DNA of 5,031 bases. Origin: Nitrospiraceae bacterium. Lineage in GTDB: Bacteria; Nitrospirota; Nitrospiria; Nitrospirales; Nitrospiraceae. A model generated the notes under the pieces. It was not told the DNA's origin, did no database searches, and was given only the letters and a program-made list of their open reading frames with translations. This document shows, one piece after another, positions 1 through 5,031 of the stretch (the stretch's first letter is position 1; each line of letters starts with the position of its first letter). Where the stretch lies: assembly GCA_005800255.1 (NCBI GenBank), contig SYGW01000061.1:1-5031 (forward strand). Direction: 5' to 3'. The position numbers were made by a program, and so were the translations under genes.

Positions 1-409
1 GCATCCCAGTATGGTCCTCGAAGGCGTGGTGACGAACGTCGCGGCCGTCGGCGCCGTGGGAGATATCGGCGTCCATCAGGACGGTCTGGTGCATGTGTCG
101 GCGCTGGCCAACAAGTTCATTAAGGACCCGCATGAGGTCGTGAAGCCTGGCCAGATCGTCAAGGTGAAGGTGCTGGAGGTGGATGTGAAGCGTCAGCGCA
201 TCGCATTGACCATGCGGTTCGACGATGCGCCAGGCAGTATGGCGTCCGCAGGTCGTGGATCTGCCGAGGCCTTGTCCGGTGCGGCACGCGGCGAGCGTGA
301 TCGGCGTTCGTCCATGCCCCAGCGCGCTCCGGAGCGCCAGCAGCCTCAGCCGGCTGGCACGATGGCCATGGCGCTCGCCCTGGCTCGCGCCAAGGCCGAG
401 CGGCCTTAG
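1..409 (+). CDS. tex: Transcription accessory protein Tex, C-terminal part (5' truncated)
   Basis: This is the 3' end of a gene that enters from the left edge; the frame is open from base 2 and ends at TAG 407-409. The first 70 or so codons form an S1 RNA-binding domain with strong Tex hallmarks: [49 protein letters not shown] and RIALTMR. In full Tex/YhgF proteins (about 750-780 residues) this domain follows a helical core with YqgF-like and HhH modules. Tex is a cytoplasmic nucleic-acid-binding protein linked to transcription. After the S1 domain come about 60 residues of low-complexity tail rich in Ala, Arg, Pro, Ser and Gln, ending in an Ala-rich helix-like segment. The ATG at 11 is an internal Met, not the start. 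The usual FGAFV motif reads VGAVG here, which is odd. The stop overlaps the stop of the convergent membrane-protein gene. Confidence 0.9.
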   Translation, partial: HPSMVLEGVVTNVAAVGAVGDIGVHQDGLVHVSALANKFIKDPHEVVKPGQIVKVKVLEVDVKRQRIALTMRFDDAPGSMASAGRGSAEALSGAARGERDRRSSMPQRAPERQQPQPAGTMAMALALARAKAERP

Positions 410-1008
410 CTGCGCAACTTATTCTCCCGATGGTGCAAGAGCGCCGGACCGAGCGGAAGCAGGGCATGGCCGGTAAAGGCAAAGGTCAGGCTGGCGATCG
501 CGTGATAGAAAGCCATGAGTCCCACCAGGATATGGAAGACGCCCGGGAGCAATTCGTCGATGAAATCCAGGCGCGCGAGAAAGGTGAGGAGAAACGTCGC
601 GGTAATGACGAGGTGCAGGGCGCAGAGCGTCGTATTCCTGTAGGCGGTGAGGTAGACCATGACGGCGGAAAAAAGGAAGTAGACGAGGTTGATCGGCGCG
701 AACAGCACCATGTCGATCTGGAAGTTGGTGCTCGCACTGACCAGCTTGGCGGTGCAGACGGTGGTCCAGAAGAACCCGTACATCGTGAGCGCGGTGCCGC
801 CGAGCTGCTCGTGGTAGCGGATGTCGGTCATGCCAGCCAGGATTTGCACGATGCCGCCGAAGGCGAGGGCGATGACGAGGGTGCCGATATGATCTCGTTC
901 CGGAATCACGCCTAGTTGTGCCGCGCCCAGGGTGAGGGCGCCGACCGCCAGTCCGAATAATCCGATTGCCAAGACATCGATGCGTCGCGGATGTAATTCA
1001 TCGGCCAT
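406..1008 (-). CDS. GPR1/FUN34/YaaH (SatP-like) family membrane protein, putative acetate/organic acid transporter
   Basis: The product has 200 residues and about six hydrophobic helices (near 13-31, 41-61, 69-90, 101-122, 127-145 and 155-178), the size and topology of the SatP/YaaH acetate-succinate transporters of the inner membrane. Family-like features are [18 protein letters not shown] in helix 1, [10 protein letters not shown] at 51-60, the YGFFWTT segment at 77-83, and [15 protein letters not shown] at 110-124. The N-terminal Asn-Pro-x-Pro-Leu-Gly signature of typical members is not present; [11 protein letters not shown] stands in its place, so the substrate may differ. The start is ATG 1006-1008, with an AAGGAG ribosome site five bases upstream. 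The TAA stop (406-408) overlaps the Tex stop. It follows the flavoprotein gene on the same strand after 119 nt, so co-transcription is possible but not shown. Family is fairly sure; substrate is inference. Confidence 0.8.
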   Translation of the reverse strand: MADELHPRRIDVLAIGLFGLAVGALTLGAAQLGVIPERDHIGTLVIALAFGGIVQILAGMTDIRYHEQLGGTALTMYGFFWTTVCTAKLVSASTNFQIDMVLFAPINLVYFLFSAVMVYLTAYRNTTLCALHLVITATFLLTFLARLDFIDELLPGVFHILVGLMAFYHAIASLTFAFTGHALLPLGPALLHHRENKLRS

Positions 1009-1013
1009 GGGAA

Positions 1014-1019
1014 CTCCTT
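1014..1019 (-). promoter_or_regulatory. Ribosome binding site of the SatP-like gene
   Basis: The minus strand reads AAGGAG followed by five bases and ATG 1008-1006. This near-perfect Shine-Dalgarno supports that start over any internal Met. Confidence 0.8.
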
Positions 1020-1127
1020 GTTCAGCGTCGCGGTATTGATGGGGCGATTAAACAGCGGCAGCATGCAAGAGCCGCATCTGAAAAAGCAAGACTCATGAGC
1101 GGGGGGCGGGACGTGGCGGGCCTGGCG

Positions 1128-1742
1128 CTAGGGCTTGGGGGCCTGTTTGGTCTTGAAGTAGTTCCCGCCCTTGCTGGCGTCGTCGTCGCTGCCCCAATCG
1201 ATTTGCTTATCGAGCCGTTTGAGGAGTGGGATGTGCTTGGAACAGTGGATATAGGCTTCTTCCACGTCGATCACGACCCAGGCTCCCGGGCGGCGGCCCT
1301 TTTTCAGTTGAGCCGCTTCGACCATGCTCGCCGGTAGATGGGGGAGGCTGGTGATCTCATCGGTGGAGAGCACGCGTGCTGTGCCGTTCACATGCAAGCC
1401 GACCGTGCTCTGGAAATAATCCAGAAAGATCATGCCGATCTGCGGGTTCTCCAGGATATTACCCACACTCGCCAGGACGCCGTTGCCCCGATATTCCGGG
1501 TAGGCGAGCGTGTGTTTATCGAGCACCTGCACGAATCCAGGCGCACCGGCTCGAAAGGAGCAATCGCATGAGCCGTTGGCATCGGCAGTGGCGATGAAGG
1601 CCATTTCCTGCCGTGCGATGAACTGCTGCATCGCGGGATTCAGGTGATCCAGCACCTGCTTGGCGTAAAACGACGCAGCGCGGGTGCTGGTGCCGAACCG
1701 TTTTTGGGCCTGTTGTTCCGCCGTTGATACCGGCCGTTTCAT
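1128..1742 (-). CDS. Pyridoxamine 5'-phosphate oxidase-related FMN-binding protein
   Basis: The product has 204 residues with no signal peptide or membrane segment, so it is cytoplasmic. It matches the PPOX split-barrel flavoprotein fold. MAFIATADANGSCDCSFRAG (47-66) is the first strand pair, where related proteins read 'atsd.dG.p.vs..g'. YPEYRGNGVLASVGNILENP (81-100) contains the RGN segment expected near the FMN phosphate. IGMIFLDY (102-109) and LHVNGTARV (116-124) form the core barrel, and EAYIHCSKHIP (162-172) is the C-terminal signature seen in COG3576-like members. Such proteins bind FMN or F420 and reduce or oxidise small substrates; the substrate here is unknown, and it is unlikely to be true PdxH. 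The tail is charged (SDDDASKGGNYFKTKQ). The start ATG 1740-1742 is backed by GGAAGGA eight bases upstream. It lies after the stem-loop that follows the regulator, so it may have its own promoter; none is obvious. Confidence 0.85.
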   Translation of the reverse strand: MKRPVSTAEQQAQKRFGTSTRAASFYAKQVLDHLNPAMQQFIARQEMAFIATADANGSCDCSFRAGAPGFVQVLDKHTLAYPEYRGNGVLASVGNILENPQIGMIFLDYFQSTVGLHVNGTARVLSTDEITSLPHLPASMVEAAQLKKGRRPGAWVVIDVEEAYIHCSKHIPLLKRLDKQIDWGSDDDASKGGNYFKTKQAPKP

Positions 1743-1750
1743 GGCTGCGT

Positions 1751-1757
1751 TCCTTCC
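1751..1757 (-). promoter_or_regulatory. Ribosome binding site of the PPOX-family gene
   Basis: The minus strand reads GGAAGGA eight bases before ATG 1742-1740. It fixes the start of the flavoprotein gene and is clearly stronger than the site of the neighbouring regulator. Confidence 0.7.
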
Positions 1758-1801
1758 GCCTTTCTCCGGCTATTTCTCGCGGGCGCGTTCCACGAGAGGA
1801 G

Positions 1802-1826
1802 GGTGCCTCATTCTACATGAGGCACC
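1802..1826 (-). terminator. Perfect 10-bp stem-loop after the response regulator; candidate terminator or attenuator
   Basis: Arms GGTGCCTCAT (1802-1811) and ATGAGGCACC (1817-1826) are exact reverse complements around a 5-base loop. On the minus strand the hairpin begins 24 nt after the regulator's TAA stop, where an operon terminator is expected. A second outer stem can form between 1790-1794 (CCACG) and 1828-1832 (CGTGG), separated from the main stem by a bulge. The base of the hairpin is not followed by a T tract in either direction: the minus strand continues CTCCTCTCGTGG, and the plus strand reads GCGTGGCCGCATC. It is therefore not a textbook Rho-independent terminator. It could also protect the 3' end of the regulator transcript, or be an operator. 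Confidence 0.5.
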
Positions 1827-1849
1827 GCGTGGCCGCATCATTTCATTTC

Positions 1850-3205
1850 TTATGGGGCGAGTCCGTATTTCTTGAGTTTCGTGAGCAGCGTTTTGTAGCC
1901 GATCTGGAGGGCTTTGGCCGCGCGGGTTTTATTGCCGCGGTGCGCATCGAGGACTCGCAGGATGTGGACCCGCTCCATGTCGTCCATCGACAGATGGGTC
2001 TGTTGCGAGGCGTCGTTGCCGGCTGTCGGCTGTAGCAAGACTTGGGCAATGTCGTCCAGTGAGAGGGGCCGATTGGTGGCCGAGGGGTTCATCAGGACGA
2101 CTCGTTCGATTACGTTTCGCAATTCGCGGATATTGCCGGGCCAGGCACAGCTGGCCAGTCTCGCGATGGCGTCCGGCGCGAAGGACCTGGCGGCGGTTCC
2201 CGGGATTCGGACCGCGGACAGGAAGTGTTCTGCCAAGCGAGGGATGTCTTCCGGCCGCTCGCGGAGGGAGGGGACTCGGAGGGTGACGGTGTTGATGCGG
2301 TAGAGGAGGTCGTCCCGGAAGCGGCCCTGGTGCACGAGTTCCTGGAGGTCTTCATTGGTGGCGCCGACGATGCGGACGTCGGCTTGGAGAGTGCGGGTGC
2401 TGCTGACCGGCCGGTATTCTTTTCGGTCGAGAAATCTCAGCAGGCTGACCTGCACCGGCCCAGGCATTTCTCCGACTTCATCCAGGAAGAGGGTGCCGCC
2501 TTCCGCTGCGGCAATGAGCCCGGGCTTTGCCGTTGTGGCTTCGGTAAACGAGCCTTTTTCGTGGCCGAAGAGTTCACTCTCCAGCAATTCCCGGCTGACG
2601 GCGGCGCAGTTGACCTCCAGAAAGGGGCCGGCGGCGCGCCGGCTCTGTGCATGGAGCTGGCGCGCCACGACTTCTTTCCCCGACCCGGTCTCACCCTGGA
2701 TCAGGACCGGAGCGTTCGCCTGCGCCACTTGGGCAACTTGCGTCATGAGCTTTTGCCAGGCCGGACTCTGGCCCGGCACGATCTGCTCGTGGGTGTGGGC
2801 GAATCCGCCCAGCCTCGCTGCGATATTCTCGCGTCGGAGGGAACGCACGGCGTGGAGTTTCGTGATCGCGGCCTTGATGACGGTTTCGTCGAAGGGGGTA
2901 TCTTTGACGAGGAAATCCCAGGCGCCTTCCTTGATGGCCTGGACCGCGTCCTTCGCGTCTCCCTGGCCCGTGAGGATCATGACGTCCACGTCCGGTCGGT
3001 GATCTTTCACCCAGCGCAGCACAGCGCGGCCGTCGATGCCGGGCATGCGGAGGTCGCTGATCACGCAATCGAAGGTGCCGGAGGCGAGCCGGTCCAAGCC
3101 CTCTTGCCCCCGCGAGACGGCCGTGACCTCGCAGCCTTCCTCGCGGATCGCCTGTTCCAGCACCAACCGGATATATTCTTCGTCGTCTATGATCAGGATG
3201 TGCAT
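1850..3205 (-). CDS. Sigma-54-dependent response regulator, NtrC family (receiver, AAA+, Fis HTH)
   Basis: The product has 451 residues, the usual length for this family. An N-terminal receiver (about 1-118) has the acidic pair D7/D8, phospho-acceptor D51 in SDLRMPG, T79 in ILTG and K101. The AAA+ domain (about 142-375) has Walker A GETGSGKE (171-178), Walker B TLFLDE (238-243), sensor I GATNEDL (281-287), the arginine-bearing FRDDLLYR (296-303) and sensor II WPGNIREL (355-362). A Fis-type helix-turn-helix (about 405-450, with GNKTRAAKALQIGYKTLLTKL) ends the protein. Phosphorylation by the kinase encoded just upstream should permit oligomerisation and ATP-driven opening of sigma-54 promoters. 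Two oddities: the sigma-54 contact loop reads GSFTEA (218-223) rather than GAFTGA, and the receiver reads KDTPF where KPF is usual. The start ATG 3203-3205 has only a weak GAAGAG site and lies 31 nt after the corrected kinase stop. Its targets cannot be told from this window. Confidence 0.95.
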   Translation of the reverse strand: MHILIIDDEEYIRLVLEQAIREEGCEVTAVSRGQEGLDRLASGTFDCVISDLRMPGIDGRAVLRWVKDHRPDVDVMILTGQGDAKDAVQAIKEGAWDFLVKDTPFDETVIKAAITKLHAVRSLRRENIAARLGGFAHTHEQIVPGQSPAWQKLMTQVAQVAQANAPVLIQGETGSGKEVVARQLHAQSRRAAGPFLEVNCAAVSRELLESELFGHEKGSFTEATTAKPGLIAAAEGGTLFLDEVGEMPGPVQVSLLRFLDRKEYRPVSSTRTLQADVRIVGATNEDLQELVHQGRFRDDLLYRINTVTLRVPSLRERPEDIPRLAEHFLSAVRIPGTAARSFAPDAIARLASCAWPGNIRELRNVIERVVLMNPSATNRPLSLDDIAQVLLQPTAGNDASQQTHLSMDDMERVHILRVLDAHRGNKTRAAKALQIGYKTLLTKLKKYGLAP

Positions 3206-3212
3206 AGGGTCG

Positions 3213-3218
3213 CTCTTC
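3213..3218 (-). promoter_or_regulatory. Weak ribosome binding site of the response regulator
   Basis: GAAGAG lies seven bases before ATG 3205-3203, inside the 31-nt gap after the restored kinase stop (TGA 3239-3237). The weak match and close spacing suggest that translation may be helped by ribosomes finishing the kinase. Confidence 0.45.
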
Positions 3219-3236
3219 GTAATCGGCTTTCAGTCA

Positions 3237-4819
3237 TCAACGTTCAGGTTGTTTTATGGCCGACGTTGCGCGCTGATGGTTGACAGCTTCTTGGCTGTCT
3301 GGGAATGCAAGGAAAAATGTGCTGCCTGCGCTCGGGGCGGATTCAGCCCAGACCCGTCCACCATATTTCTCCATCACCATTTTCACGATTGCCAAGCCGA
3401 CGCCGGCCCTTCGCAGTCGACTGGTTGGTGCAGCCTCTCGAAGAGGCCGAAGATTTTTTCGTGATCATCCGGGTTGAAGCCGATCCCGTTGTCGCGAACC
3501 CAGATGATCCGTTCCGTTGCGGTCTTGGCGCCGCCGATGCGGATATCCGGCGCCGTGGCGGGCCGGGAAAACTTGGCCGCATTGTCGATCAAATTCACCA
3601 TGGCCTGCCGGATGCCAACCGGCTCACCATAGAGATCGATGAAAGGTAGGTTCACATGAATCTTCGGTTTGGGGCTTTGCGCGTTGTTGAGTCGATGGAC
3701 GATCAGGCCGTCGATCATTTCGAGTACGTTGAAGTGGGAGCGCGGAAGATTTTGCTGTTCCAGCCTGGAATATTTGAGCAGCGCATCGATCATCGTGGTG
3801 AGCCGGAGCGCCGACGTTTGGATAATATCGATCTGGTGCGTGATCCTGGGATCCTCGGTGTCTTCAAATCGTTTTTTCAAGAGAGAGGAGAAGCCTTCGA
3901 TTTCGCGGAGGGGGCCCTTGAGGTCATGCGCGACGGAGTAGGTGAAAGCTTCGATCTCTTTAGTTTTGCGTGCAAGGGCGCTCCCGCGCTCGCGGAGATT
4001 CGCTAGCATAGCTGTCAGAGAGCTTGCCAGGGTGCCGACTTCATCCTGCGTCGGCCAAGGTTCGAATTGGGCCGTCAGGTCATGGTGAGCGACGCGATCG
4101 GCTGTGGCGGCGAGTCGTTGCATCATGAGGGAGACCAATAGGATGAGCAGCCCTAGCAGGCCAACGATACTGATGACGATGAGCTGCGCCTGCTCGACGA
4201 GGCGATCGCCCTCGATCTTCATCTCCATATCGATCTTGCGGTGTAGCTCGATGAGCGAGGCGATCGCATCGGTGATCGTGGCTGCAGTTTGTTGGTACAG
4301 GGGCGCTACGGGGGAGAGATGTTTCGCCTGTTGCCTGGCTGCCGCTTCGAAGTCTTCTCGTTGCGCGCGCAAGGCGCTGAGGCCCTTGGCGATGGTGATG
4401 ATCGTCTGGTTTTCCTGATCGGCCAGGTCTCCCTGTCCGTGCTGTTGTAACATGCCGTAGAGAGCCGGATGCGTTCTGGCTGCATGGGTGGTTTGATAGG
4501 TGTCTAATGCCGCGAGCGTGCGGTGCTCAATCTCTGCGAGGGTCTTCAGGCTGGTGGTCTGAGCGGCCGGGCTCTGGTGTTCGAGGAGTTGGTGCATGTG
4601 GGTTTGCACATCAGAAAGGTTGCGGAGCATTTCCGATGCCGTGACGACGCCAGGAGCCGTAATCCGCTGATGACGATCGACGTAGCTGTTAACGCGGGAG
4701 AGGTGGAAGAACAACGCGCCGCGGCTGCCGATAAGCAGGATGAGGATCAGGCTGAACGATAGAGCAAGCTTCTTGCCGATGGAGAGGCGGGCAATCCATC
4801 CGCTGGAGATGCGACGCAT
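3237..4819 (-). CDS. Membrane sensor histidine kinase with a frameshift near the 3' end
   Basis: Read from ATG 4817-4819, the domains are: transmembrane helix 1 (about 18-38), a helical, presumably periplasmic sensor region (about 41-210), transmembrane helix 2 (about 211-233), HAMP (about 232-285), HisKA with phospho-acceptor H298 in SVAHDLKGPL, and HATPase with N box NLIDNAAKFS (409-418), G1 box DNGIGF (443-448) and F box IFGLFERLH (456-464). As given, the frame ends at TGA 3383-3385 with a nonsense tail (PASAWQS; 478 residues). One added base between 3406 and 3407 restores EGTGVGLAIVK, YGGRVWAESAP and STFFLAF, ending at TGA 3237-3239 (527 residues). The kinase should phosphorylate the regulator 31 nt downstream. 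The signal sensed is unknown. An in-frame ATG at 4957 exists, but starting there would overlap the upstream gene by 89 nt and add a tail unlike the family. No clear Shine-Dalgarno precedes 4819; GTG 4834 is an alternative. Confidence 0.88.
3383..3411 (-). other. Frameshift site and out-of-frame ending in the kinase G2 box
   Basis: The minus strand reads GAA GGG then CCGGCGTCGGCTTGG. In the native frame this gives PASAWQS and a stop at 3383-3385. In the other frame, from 3404 downward, it gives GVGLAIVK, the HATPase G2 box. A single missing base between 3406 and 3407 (for example A, giving an ACC Thr codon) explains it. The open continuation runs 55 codons to TGA 3239-3237. Confidence 0.85.
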
Positions 4820-4868
4820 TGTTAACGGTACCACAGGCTCGTAGCAACCGCTAGAGGCGGGCGAACTG

Positions 4869-5031
4869 CTACCGCATGATGATTTTTCCAGACTGACTCC
4901 AGTACCAATAGAGAGAGAGGTTGGGGTAAATCGCGTCGATGGCGTTCTGTCCTGCAACGGTGAATTGCACCCCGGCTGCGGCGACCCATGCGTCGCCGAA
5001 TTTCCATTGGATCGCCGGTTGGACCCCCACA
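4869..5031 (-). CDS. C-terminal end of a probable beta-rich (outer-membrane-like) protein, 5' truncated
   Basis: The minus strand is open from the right edge for 53 codons to TAG 4871-4869. It reads VGVQPAIQWKFGDAW, then VAAAGVQFTVAGQNAI, then YPNLSLYWYW and ends SQSGKIIMR. The pattern of alternating polar and hydrophobic residues, with many Trp, Tyr and Gly, suggests beta strands such as those of an outer-membrane barrel or a secreted protein. The other two minus frames here are Arg/Ser-rich and look like shadows. I do not recognise the family and assign no function. It ends 49 nt before the kinase start, so it may be transcribed with the two-component genes and could encode the output or sensing partner of the system. 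This is inference from position only. Its own start and full length lie beyond the window. Confidence 0.65.
   Translation of the reverse strand, partial: VGVQPAIQWKFGDAWVAAAGVQFTVAGQNAIDAIYPNLSLYWYWSQSGKIIMR

Noticed and set aside
430..915. Plus-strand open frame (161 codons) opposite the SatP-like gene
   Set aside because: The product is a Glu/Gly/Arg-rich string with no domain, antisense to a clear six-helix membrane protein with a strong ribosome site.
1055..1075. Short inverted repeat GCGGC...GCCGC between the flavoprotein and transporter genes
   Set aside because: The stem is only five base pairs with an 11-base loop, and no T tract follows; this is within chance for GC-rich DNA. The rest of the gap (1009-1127) shows only the palindromes CTCATGAG and GCATGC and no clear promoter.
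1810..1820. TAGAAT on the minus strand as a possible -10 box for the flavoprotein gene
   Set aside because: It lies in the hairpin loop and arm, and no -35-like hexamer sits 16-18 bases upstream.
2225..3283. Long plus-strand open frame (352 codons) opposite the response regulator
   Set aside because: It is fully antisense to a gene with unmistakable receiver, AAA+ and HTH motifs. Its translation shows no recognisable domain and is the expected mirror of GC-rich codon use.
4838..4876. GTAGCA/TGCTAC inverted repeat around the stop of the right-edge gene
   Set aside because: Six base pairs with a loop of more than 20 bases and no T tract; too weak to call a terminator.
4820..4957. Earlier in-frame ATG for the kinase at 4957
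   Set aside because: It adds 46 Ser/Thr/Pro-rich residues unlike a kinase N-terminus and overlaps the upstream coding end at 4869-5031 in another frame. The Met at 4819 sits just before the first membrane helix.
4822..5007. Minus-strand open frame of 61 codons at the right edge
   Set aside because: The Arg-rich translation without structure is a shadow; the frame ending at 4869 gives a much more protein-like sequence.
1..5031. CRISPR arrays, tRNA or rRNA genes, insertion sequences, and a new defence or mobile system
   Set aside because: No spaced direct repeats, RNA-gene landmarks, transposase motifs or terminal repeats were seen; coding genes fill nearly all of the window.

Overview
The window looks like ordinary chromosome from a Gram-negative bacterium of moderately high GC. 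It holds six genes: one on the plus strand at the left edge and five on the minus strand. Both edge genes are cut by the window. The Gram-negative reading rests on the two-membrane style sensor kinase, a sigma-54 type regulator and a probable outer-membrane protein tail. The overall flavour resembles Nitrospirota or deltaproteobacteria-like lineages, but that is an impression and cannot be settled from the sequence alone.

Layout, left to right. Positions 1-409 (+) are the C-terminal S1 domain and tail of the transcription accessory protein Tex. Its stop codon overlaps the stop of the convergent gene at 406-1008 (-), a six-helix membrane protein of the GPR1/FUN34/YaaH (SatP) acetate-transporter family. 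Next come a PPOX-type FMN flavoprotein at 1128-1742 (-), a gap at 1743-1849 with a perfect 10-bp stem-loop, an NtrC-type sigma-54 response regulator at 1850-3205 (-), and a membrane histidine kinase at 3237-4819 (-). The right edge carries the last 53 codons of a gene at 4869-5031 (-). That fragment has no ATG, and its composition suggests a beta-rich, probably outer-membrane protein.

On the minus strand the order of transcription is edge protein, kinase, regulator, stem-loop, flavoprotein, transporter. The kinase and regulator are 31 nt apart and form a clear two-component pair. The edge gene lies 49 nt upstream of the kinase and may share its transcript. The stem-loop probably ends or attenuates that operon before the flavoprotein gene.

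The most notable observations are as follows. A one-base deletion in the kinase, between 3406 and 3407, destroys the ATP-binding G2 box unless it is a sequencing error. The regulator has GSFTEA in place of GAFTGA, and two extra residues after the receiver's conserved lysine. The Tex S1 domain lacks its usual aromatic residues. I found no mobile element, CRISPR array, RNA gene or convincing new system.
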